The position numbers were made by a program, and so were the translations under genes. DNA of 64,000 nt from JABDMH01 sp965223165 (GTDB taxonomy: Bacteria; Bacteroidota; Bacteroidia; Chitinophagales; Saprospiraceae). The stretch is taken from positions 310,001 to 374,000 of the forward strand of contig CBDCVQ010000016.1 in NCBI GenBank assembly GCA_965223165.1, read 5' to 3'. Below the pieces are notes generated by a model that worked only from the letters and a program-made list of their open reading frames with translations, ran no database searches and had not been told where the DNA came from. Positions 17,701 through 23,720 of the stretch are shown here, one piece after another; position 1 is the first letter of the stretch, and the number at the start of each line of letters is the position of its first letter.

Positions 17701-19651
17701 CGACGAGGAGCCCAGAGAGGCTTGGTGGTTCGATCCCAAGTATGACGGCAAGTTCCTCACATGTACGCAGAAGATCATCTTGTATGATGTCACTCCACCG
17801 ATCTGCACCATCAATCCGTTGCCCGATACGATCGTTGCTACGGGATGCTACTACACACTGGACACGGACGTTACGGTGGAAGACGAGTGCGGTGTGCTGA
17901 GGTATGTCTGGAAAGTGAAGGATCTAAAGACGGAAGAAACGGTGGGTGCCGGCTATGGTGAGCTGAATAGCGATACGACGGATTCGTTCCCGGTCATTGT
18001 GCCAAATCTGCCTGCAGGACTCTACAAGTTGCAGGCTACGGTGACAGACGAATGCCAGAATGAAAGCGTCTGCGAGCTCACCTTCGAAGTGGTGGGCGGC
18101 AAGAAGCCCACACCGATTTGTCTCACTAGTCTCACGGTCGAGCTGACGCCGATGGATACCGATGGAGATGGTCAGGCCGATACGGCGATGGCTACGGTGC
18201 CAGCGGTAGATTTTGACCAGAGCAGTACGCCTGCCTGTGGCAGTTCGGTCGAGAGCCTGACCTACCTGATTGACGATGGATCTGGAGATCCTGCGCTGCC
18301 CGCGCTGACGGCCACGCACCTCGATGTGGGCTGTGTGGACATCGGAGATAAGGTAGTGCGTATGTACGTCCTGGATGAAAGCGGTAGTTGGGATTATTGC
18401 TCTGTGCTGCTGATCGTACAGAATAACATGGGAGGATGTGGCGATATTTCCGGGGCTACCGGCACTATCTCCGGTACCATTCAGACGGAGCTGGGAGATG
18501 CCGTAGAGCTGGTCGATGTAGCTGTAGAGCGATCGAATGGACTGGCGATGCTGGTATCGAGTGACCTCAGCGGAAGCTATGAATTCAGGATCCCGACTGG
18601 TATGGAGGCGTTCATCGTTCCGAAGAAAAATACGGACTATGTCAACGGCGTCTCCACGAGAGATTTGGTCGCCATCCAGAAGCAAATCTTGGGTAAGTCG
18701 GTCTTGGATACCTGGTTTAAACAGCAAGCTGCGGATGCAAATGCTGATGGCCAGGTGAATGCATTAGACCTGATCCAATTGCGCAAACTGATTCTGGGTA
18801 AGGATCAGACACTGCCTGACAGCCCGAGTTGGAGGTTCTATGACAACGATACTAAGCAGCAATCTTATCATATCACTGCGATGCAGGAGGAAATGCACAT
18901 GGACTTTACCGGAGTCAAGATCGGTGATGTAAACCTGGACAACGATCCAACCCGAAGATCACCTCGCTCCGGTGAATCGCTAGTCCTGATGGTAGACGAC
19001 AAGGAGTATCAGCGGGGAAGCAGGGAATGGGTAGCCGTTCGGGCCAAGGATTTCAGCAGCATCGATGGTCTTCAGTTTACCCTGAAGACGGATGCAGCTC
19101 GCTTGATTGTCCACGGGGTGAGGCCGGCCCACTTGGCCCTGACCGAAGAAAATGTCAATATAGAAAATGTATCGCGGGGCTGGCTGACAGCATCTTGGAA
19201 TGCACCTAGCGGAGAAGCGATTTCGGTCGCTGACGGAGAAGTGCTGTTCCATCTCGATGTGGAGATCAGAAGTGATCTTACCTTGAACGAAGGCCTGACT
19301 ATCGGGGACGATGTCACGGCGGCAGAAGCCTATCATATTGATGGTCACGACCTTGATGTGGCGTTGCAGTTTGCACGTCAGCAAGATGGATTCATGCTGA
19401 GACAAAACCAGCCAAATCCATTTGCCCAGGAGACAATGATCGGCTTCGAATCTCCAGTGTCGGCACCAGCGGTGATGACCATATACGATGTGACGGGAAG
19501 AATTGTGAAGATCAGGCAGGGAGACGTTGCCAAGGGGTACAATACCTGGATCGTGCAAAGAGCCGAGTTGGGTCTGGCGGCCGGTGTCCTATACTATCGT
19601 CTGGAGATTGAAGGTAACACAGCCGTAAAGAAGATGATTTTAATGCGATAA
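11723..19651 (+). CDS. Giant secreted T9SS protein (2642 aa) with SdrD_B-like, malectin, HYR-like, dockerin-like and cohesin-like modules
   Basis: Signal peptide (residues 1-26, ending LLQA). An SdrD_B-like domain (27-120; TTFHDANNNGVQDESEQ) is followed by a propeller-like stretch, a malectin-like carbohydrate-binding domain (about 355-500; YNVILHFAEP, FDIVQAAGG), a second propeller-like stretch, a second SdrD_B-like domain (about 800-923; VWCDGNGNGIQDPTEFG) and a very long Cys-rich HYR-like region (about 930-2240). Near the end come a dockerin-like module (about 2306-2367; DANADGQVNALDL), a cohesin-like domain (about 2421-2549) and a T9SS type A sorting domain (2556-2642; LRQNQPNPF). Residues about 1512-2642 align with residues 530-1483 of the upstream giant, apart from an extra block of about 120 residues (about 1540-1660). 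A surface adhesin or scaffold is the likely role. No catalytic motif was seen. Confidence 0.9.
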   Translation: MRIIALSKRCLTALLVLLISVSLLQADIIVTTFHDANNNGVQDESEQLISGLEVTGYDAFGVEHFFLDNGSGTFILPGVLITSRLRVQVTGYDGNLRQGVAGPTSVFFAVDGDEISVPVSTGPNLSPLESRVLIPCYDGGPAEGDEGPAFVSFPYGVDGVAAKQGGSEVDPAVDAQIQEIGSTWGVAYQTTMQRAFSSTLVKRHVGLGPEGAGGLYMIDYSSGTPVVSGMDLGQYQDLGNVSRENVTGDVDATMPYALTFTDGKATYDIDAFDKVGKTGFGDIDLTEDEKELWMVNLKQRSLMSMDVTGESVSPAGGNLQNYPIENMSGLPNLNFAYSMCLNAGGNLNGTGSEPFTDRNHVSWDKNKYSTGGGYSYSAFNVGNELDAALGTSESLLYQTYRKGTFSYDVPINQGGTYNVILHFAEPISSYTAGDRLFDIFIEGQLVRENFDIVQAAGGARMAVTIAHEAQSVGDEINIEFVSKQGNKITEALVSAVEVLGTTISQSGVLRPWGLTFENGRGYLGVVSDASVSKSRDHLFGYVLSFDPNNMAAGFTEELAFPLGYPRERASNAHLPSPQPLRSAEWQAWVSDWESTFIMTDEEQLSSTGALLCAYPQPIISDIDFTLDGDMVIGLMDRFAHQCGYRNYPPVLEDQTLIISYGAGDILKAFDDQGIMRLELQNSDNGQYFRDDDGPSFDGEFFYDDHFVASAAHHGEIFTGGMGILPGSGEVVNSVFNPIVTTGNSNFDFSGVYTQGIHFYDTEAGNKERAYLFVDQYVQGKANGLGDMEFASALVGGEMGNFVWCDGNGNGIQDPTEFGIDGVMLTLHDKENSDSLVDMQTTANGGEFLFTNLLPNRCYSVRIDLSKLEDMGFSGEVPAPFQGGDTLNDSNGDPDMIPGFSVAMFCSGALGENDHSVDFAFLGPQADTCQLVLCDESAAAMALCADFALSDIMDCADPSGMNVVGIYADFVNDSLMNPITTGPISVCGGDSCVYARVSMQGDTMCYAVSKITLTVISDGGNIVAFTRPICGPEVLDLATVLAEFGSYTAPVFYSDMCGGTPVSDATMYTPPSLPDTVHFEATPSAGSCLGCGMIIFTQAGQSMVDAGDSTTICGLECVDLTAINASFNANGSGATMAGWKTLGGGTFVEDTTFAGARLYCPDSLDMYAGEVRLILCTIDDPCMNTADTVVITIEPARPRIIPGRRDTIDCTHPFAIDQVNNDTFPGCRLVAGCVDTLRGSVVDYSIIPGDCENIVKQIKRTFQFTYAKEDYYCMDTIPVLALPDTVICPPERDSVYCHTGYLKDKNGHPSPLETGFPMADSIPLWPQPNFVCDILVTYKDWKFAGQCPETIRREWFIKNTCTGSFDTCVQWLMIFDTIGPTIEKDLSKATLDGFGNILVPTSSHDCEGHTYIPSITATDTCTDVKMVKAMIPNIATVLLEYNDDAEQWESHKQIKLPKNLERIPLYYEAYDHCHNITRDTCYFRVKDFTKPVTVCDKGVNVTVTDTTVWVHASSFSEGSFDNCGINLLLARRTDWATACGVDLCDDSELVCVSEHHDSVWCARLESDKHVNPIEAHYAKTIDWLCQDGQDCSSLVLAGYAYDLVKYATIDCIDHPYDVTGHDLLKILKDTARCRLTVDGSGSVDYDGALLNALAFLSCYKNDDTPDLDQAYADFMKATEFASDKTIADIGSQIGGGWSEEVPFCCEDACQDVMVEVLAMDYWCNWSKCWTTVRVEDKTPPEVVCELYDVSLTCASYKTYYADAVDQALAGDFDALQSALGTYEKVSIDQYGNTVPPKSEFIYYELTCDSNLVTKDSLIYDEHLGYIWKTYNYYRAEYDTVEHKQYNGQVADNCGLVCIEEKPWVRFDECGNGFVKRVFKFVGQCYTEGSGHFTDTITRHQTIWITSDCDITKAMFEVPKDTVIYDCGIQYAADGSGNAAGVAAPEYTGHAYYTFDNDCRQVGIGYYDQVFKIVGGDEACYKIIRTWCFADWCAIDEEPREAWWFDPKYDGKFLTCTQKIILYDVTPPICTINPLPDTIVATGCYYTLDTDVTVEDECGVLRYVWKVKDLKTEETVGAGYGELNSDTTDSFPVIVPNLPAGLYKLQATVTDECQNESVCELTFEVVGGKKPTPICLTSLTVELTPMDTDGDGQADTAMATVPAVDFDQSSTPACGSSVESLTYLIDDGSGDPALPALTATHLDVGCVDIGDKVVRMYVLDESGSWDYCSVLLIVQNNMGGCGDISGATGTISGTIQTELGDAVELVDVAVERSNGLAMLVSSDLSGSYEFRIPTGMEAFIVPKKNTDYVNGVSTRDLVAIQKQILGKSVLDTWFKQQAADANADGQVNALDLIQLRKLILGKDQTLPDSPSWRFYDNDTKQQSYHITAMQEEMHMDFTGVKIGDVNLDNDPTRRSPRSGESLVLMVDDKEYQRGSREWVAVRAKDFSSIDGLQFTLKTDAARLIVHGVRPAHLALTEENVNIENVSRGWLTASWNAPSGEAISVADGEVLFHLDVEIRSDLTLNEGLTIGDDVTAAEAYHIDGHDLDVALQFARQQDGFMLRQNQPNPFAQETMIGFESPVSAPAVMTIYDVTGRIVKIRQGDVAKGYNTWIVQRAELGLAAGVLYYRLEIEGNTAVKKMILMR

Positions 19652-19685
19652 ACCACGATCCGAGATTCGGATCTAGGACTCAAGA

Positions 19686-19725
19686 ACAATGGGATTTGAC
19701 CTCGGTCGAATCCCATTGTCATTTT
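19686..19725 (+). terminator. Intrinsic terminator after the second giant gene
   Basis: A perfect 11-bp outer stem (ACAATGGGATT with AATCCCATTGT) plus an inner GACC/GGTC stem forms a long hairpin followed by CATTTT, 34 bases after the giant gene's stop. It lies before the convergent trans-sulfuration gene and may serve both strands. Confidence 0.8.
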
Positions 19726-19760
19726 CGGTCCCGAGGGCATCTAGGTTTCACACGCTGGAT

Positions 19761-20951
19761 CTAAGCAAGCGCTTGTTCGAGATCTTCGATGATATCTTCC
19801 ACCGCTTCGATACCAGCCGAGATGCGGACCAGGCCATCTACGATCCCGTTTTGCTCGCGGAGAGCCCGATCCACGTTGATGTGAGAGCTACTGGCTGGAT
19901 GCAGGACCAATGTGTCAATATCGCCAAGGGTGGGCGCCATCGTGCAAAATTTCAAGCGCCGCATGAACTGTAGTGCCTGTGACATCCCGCCCTTCAGGAC
20001 AAAGCTGATCATACCTCCAAAGTCCTTCATTTGGGTTTTAGCTAACGCATGATCGGGGTGGCCCGCCAGGCCTGGATAGTTGACCGTCTGCACAGACGGA
20101 TGCTCGGAAAGATAGGAGGCGACTTCTTTGGCGTTTTCGCAATGTTTCTGCATCCGCAAGGGAAGGGTCTTCAGTCCATTGTTGAGCAGCCAGGCATCCC
20201 AGGCGTTACAATTCGTTCCGCCTAGTTTCATCACGGGCCAGACGGCGCTTTTCATCAGCTGCGGATCCCTGCCCACGAGTGCTCCCGCCATAGAATTGCC
20301 ATGGCCATTGAGGTATTTGGTCGTCGAGTGCACGATAAAGTCGATGCCGTACCCAAAGGGTTGCTGTAGGTAGGGCGTGGGAAATGTATTGTCGATGGCG
20401 GTGAGGACACCATATGAGCGAGCCAACTGAGAAACTGCCTGGAGATCGATGCAAGCCAAGGTAGGGTTGGCGGGACTTTCCCCGTATATCATGCGGATGC
20501 TAGGGTCGCTTTGCAGGGTCGCACGGACGGTAGAGATATCGCCCAGGTCAATAAATATGGGCTTGATGCCACATGGGGCAAGAACCTTGACAAATTGCTC
20601 CGTGGTGCCTCCATAGAGATTGGCTTGCGTGAGGATCTTGTCACCAGCCTGGAGCGTGCCCAGCATAAGCGTGAGAATAGCGGACATACCTGAGCTAAAC
20701 AAAAGGGCAGAGGGGGTTACATCGTCGATCCCATGGGCCTCCAGGGCAGCAATTTTGGCGGCCACGGTATCAATCGTGGGATTCCCATATCGGCTGTAGA
20801 CATGCCCTTCTTCCTCACCGGCGAAAATGCGCATCTGCTGATCCATGTCTTCGAAGTCAAAGGAGGAAGTCGCGTAGATGGGCAGGATGTGCGGCTTGGT
20901 GGTCCTATTTTCTTTACTTTCGCGCACACACAGGGAGGAAAAATGCTTCAT
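19761..20951 (-). CDS. Trans-sulfuration family PLP enzyme (methionine gamma-lyase / O-acylhomoserine sulfhydrylase type)
   Basis: Cys/Met metabolism PLP-dependent enzyme. From the ATG at 20951 the product has 396 residues, the family's normal size. Signatures include HVYSRYGNPTIDTV, FSSGMSAILTLMLG, LYGGTTEQF and the PLP-lysine region VHSTTKYLNGHGNSMAG. Members either eliminate thiol from methionine or join sulfide to acylated homoserine; the sequence does not let me choose. The frame is open further upstream, to 21188, but that part lies over rluD and looks like noise. ATG 20951 (MKHFSSL) resembles the N-terminus of Bacteroidota relatives; ATG 20960 is the alternative. The start region abuts the divergent rluD start. 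Confidence 0.9.
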   Translation of the reverse strand: MKHFSSLCVRESKENRTTKPHILPIYATSSFDFEDMDQQMRIFAGEEEGHVYSRYGNPTIDTVAAKIAALEAHGIDDVTPSALLFSSGMSAILTLMLGTLQAGDKILTQANLYGGTTEQFVKVLAPCGIKPIFIDLGDISTVRATLQSDPSIRMIYGESPANPTLACIDLQAVSQLARSYGVLTAIDNTFPTPYLQQPFGYGIDFIVHSTTKYLNGHGNSMAGALVGRDPQLMKSAVWPVMKLGGTNCNAWDAWLLNNGLKTLPLRMQKHCENAKEVASYLSEHPSVQTVNYPGLAGHPDHALAKTQMKDFGGMISFVLKGGMSQALQFMRRLKFCTMAPTLGDIDTLVLHPASSSHINVDRALREQNGIVDGLVRISAGIEAVEDIIEDLEQALA

Positions 20952-20958
20952 AACGGTC

Positions 20959-22038
20959 ATGGTTAAAAAAATGGAGCCTGAAGATAGCGAATTGGTATCG
21001 CAGCCTGGACCGTCCATCATGCCTGAAGAGCTTCTGGAGCACCGCACCCTTGATGTCGACCCAGGACAATCACCCCTGCGCATCGACCGGTATCTCCTCG
21101 ATCGCCTCATGGGTATTTCCAGAAATCGCATACAGGTAGGTATACGGAGTGGTGCGATCTTGGTCAATGACCAGACGGTCAAGCCCAATTACAAGGTCCG
21201 TCCAGGAGACCATATCAGTATCGTATTTCCTAAATCAGTGGACACAGACCATGGAGTCAAGCCGGAGGATATCCCGCTGGACATCGTCTACGAGGATGAT
21301 GATCTGCTAGTGGTAGACAAGCCGGCGGGTATGGTCGTACATCCAGGCATAGGCAACCCTTCCGGGACCTTGGTCAATGCCCTGGCCCATCATATGGAGC
21401 AGTTGGATCTACCCATCTTGGCAGGCAACACACGCGATAGGCCGGGATTGGTACACCGCATCGACAAGAATACTTCGGGGCTGCTGGTCGTGGCTAAGAC
21501 CGAATACACCCTGACGCATCTGGCCAAGCAATTCTTTGATCACACCGTGGAGCGCCTGTATGTAGCGCTGATATGGGGGCAGCCGGACCACGTCGAAGGG
21601 ACGATTGATGTACCGATCGGAAGGGATCTAAAGGACCGTCTAAAGCAAAAGGCATACCCGGAGGGGGAGATGGGCAAGCGAGCGGTCACCCACTACAAAC
21701 TTATAGAGCCGATGTACTACGTCAGTCTGGTGCATTGCTGGCTGGAGACCGGTCGCACACATCAGATCCGGGTGCATATGAGTCACCTGGGTCATCCTTT
21801 GTTTGGAGACACACGATATGGGGGTGACCGGATCGTCAAGGGCACCGTATTTCAGAAGTATAGACAATTTGTCAAGAACGGATTTGAGGTGATGCCCTAC
21901 CAGGCACTGCATGCTGCCGTGCTTGGGTTCACTCATCCGCACAGTGGCGAGCGTCTGCGATTTGAGATCCCAACTCCGGACAATTTTGATCTGTTGTTGG
22001 CCAAGTGGCGGACGTATCTTTCATCGCGCAAATCATGA
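20959..22038 (+). CDS. rluD: Ribosomal large subunit pseudouridine synthase D
   Basis: RluA/RluD family enzyme that isomerises uridines in helix 69 of 23S rRNA. An N-terminal S4 RNA-binding domain (RNRIQVGIRSGAILVN, about residues 55-110) precedes the catalytic domain with VHRIDKNTSGLLVVAKT, whose Asp is the nucleophile, and ETGRTHQIRVHMSHLGHP. Length is 359 residues from ATG 20959, or 355 from ATG 20971, whose A-rich leader is typical of this phylum. The frame is open from 20878, but that part covers the trans-sulfuration gene. The stop overlaps the start of the acyl-CoA reductase gene as ATGA, indicating translational coupling. Confidence 0.93.
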   Translation: MVKKMEPEDSELVSQPGPSIMPEELLEHRTLDVDPGQSPLRIDRYLLDRLMGISRNRIQVGIRSGAILVNDQTVKPNYKVRPGDHISIVFPKSVDTDHGVKPEDIPLDIVYEDDDLLVVDKPAGMVVHPGIGNPSGTLVNALAHHMEQLDLPILAGNTRDRPGLVHRIDKNTSGLLVVAKTEYTLTHLAKQFFDHTVERLYVALIWGQPDHVEGTIDVPIGRDLKDRLKQKAYPEGEMGKRAVTHYKLIEPMYYVSLVHCWLETGRTHQIRVHMSHLGHPLFGDTRYGGDRIVKGTVFQKYRQFVKNGFEVMPYQALHAAVLGFTHPHSGERLRFEIPTPDNFDLLLAKWRTYLSSRKS

Positions 22039-23086
22039 CGAAACTAGGGCGACGAATCGAATGCTTGGCGCAACTAGGGGACTGGTTACGCGCTCGAGAA
22101 GATCCTTTGATCGGTGCAAGTATCCACCGAGCCAGCATCCGCAACCCCTGGTTCACCATAGACTCCATCAACTTTGCCCTGGGCGAGATCACGCGTGCCT
22201 ATCTGAATCCCCAATCACTGAAATTATGGCTAGGTGATTATCCGAAGCTGTCGGCGGGTGACGACGAGCAGGTGGTGGGATTGATACTGGCAGGGAATAT
22301 ACCTTTGGTCGGTTGGCATGACATCATGTGTGTCTACCTCTCGCTGGTCACGTGGCACACATCAAGGCATCTGAGCGAGATGAAGTGTTGGTCAGGCTTC
22401 TGGTAGACAAACTGCACACCCTCGATCCATCCAGCGCAAGGACCTTGCAGGTAGTGCAACGACTCAGCAAGGTCGAGGCCATCATTGCCACCGGCAGCAC
22501 ACAATCGGCAGATCACTTTTTCCGCTATTTCGGCAAGTATCCGCATATCATTCGCAAGACCCGAAATGCCGTCGCCGTGCTCTCGGGACGGGAGACTCCC
22601 GAGGAGTTGAAAGCGTTGAGTGACGACATATGCCTCTATTTCGGACTGGGCTGTCGCAATGTGTCAAAGCTCTACGTCCCCCTCCGGATATGCCTTTGAA
22701 CCCTTGCTCACGACATTGCATGACCGGACAGAGCTGCTGCAGCAGACCAAGTACAAACACAATTACGATTACTAACCTGGCCACTTTCATCATCAATCGC
22801 ATGGCGTATCTCAGCAGCGACAACATGTTGCTGATCGAGGATGAGCGTATTGCCTCTCGCATCGCCACCCTGCACTACACGACGTATGCGCATCTCGACG
22901 AGGTGCAGGAGCACCTGCGTGGCGCACAGTGCAGAGATTCAATGTGTGGTCAGCCAGTTGCCGTTGGGTGAGGGTGTCGTCGCCCCGGGAGCGGCCCAAC
23001 GACCGAACTTAGGTGACTATGCCGATCAAATCGATACATTAAAATTTCTCAGCGAACTCACGCATGACCAGACAACAACGGGCTGA
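22035..23086 (+). pseudogene. LuxC-type acyl-CoA reductase, broken by four indels
   Basis: When read across frames this encodes a full-length Bacteroidota acyl-CoA reductase (LuxC family, NAD(P)H-dependent reduction of fatty acyl-CoA). Landmarks: RNPWFTIDSINFALGEI, AGNIPLVGWHD, then in another frame GHVAHIKASERDEVLV and YFGLGCRNVSKLYVP, then GYAFEPLL, then NRMAYLSSDNMLLIEDER, and finally IQCVVSQLPLGEGVVAPG and DYADQIDTLKFLSEL. The frame changes near 22341-22345, in a five-C run at 22678-22682, at an extra T at 22773 and at a GG at 22921-22922. Conserved residues are intact in every segment, so the damage is indels only. It starts within the rluD stop and its end overlaps nth. Sequencing or assembly error is as likely as true decay. 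Confidence 0.8.
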
Positions 23087-23720
23087 CCAGATCGGCGAGG
23101 TGCTGGGACCACTACTTTTCCCCAGCCACCCATTCCACTGAATCATGAAGATCCTTACACTTTATTGCTGGCCGTACTCTTGTCAGCTCAGTGTACGGAT
23201 GAGCGCGTGAATAAGATCACCCCCCATACTCTTCGAGCGAGCAGATAACCCCCATGACATGGCGCGATTGAGTGTGGACGAGATCGCCGCGATCATTCGC
23301 CCATGTGGCTTGGCTCCCATGAAATCCAAGGGCATCCATGGATTGTCGCAGATCCTGGTGGAGCAATACGGTGGAGAGGTGCCCGCCTCTATGGAGGCCC
23401 TGGAAGCATTGCCGGGGGTGGGGCATAAGACCGCTTCAGTGGTGATGACACAAGCCTTCGGACAGCCCGCATTTCCGGTGGACACCCATATCCATCGATT
23501 GGCCTGGCGGTGGAAGCTCAGCACGGGTAAGTCTGTGAAGAAGACGGAAGTGGATCTGAAGAAAGTATTTCCTGCTTCTGCCTGGGGCAAGGTGCACCTA
23601 CAAATTATCTACTTTGGTCGTGCCTATTGTCCCGCCCGCGGCCACAATCCGTATCACTGTCCGATCTGTAAGGACTATGGCAGGAAAAGCCTCTTCGCCG
23701 GCTTTAAAAAGGGTAGTTAA
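23064..23720 (+). pseudogene. nth: Endonuclease III, broken by two indels near its 5' end
   Basis: Base-excision repair glycosylase/AP lyase. Read across frames: MTRQQRADQIGEVLGPLL, then PLNHEDPYTLLLAVLLSAQC, then ILFERADNPHDMARLSVDEI and an intact remainder. The remainder contains the helix-hairpin-helix ALPGVGHKTASVV with the catalytic Lys, the Asp in VDTHIHRL, and the four-Cys Fe-S cluster loop ending YCPARGHNPYHCPIC. The first shift is a missing base in TTTTCCCC (23116-23123), the second an extra C in a six-C run (23220-23225). Apart from these, the gene looks functional. From 23259 the frame is open to the stop. It overlaps the convergent tamL by 17 bases. Confidence 0.85.

Noticed and set aside
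20859..20880. Strong Shine-Dalgarno-like AAGGAGGAAG before an ATG at 20878, in frame with rluD
   Set aside because: The ATG would add 27 residues unlike RluD and lie inside the trans-sulfuration gene, where the same bases encode the conserved SSFDF on the other strand. Bacteroidota rarely use such sites.
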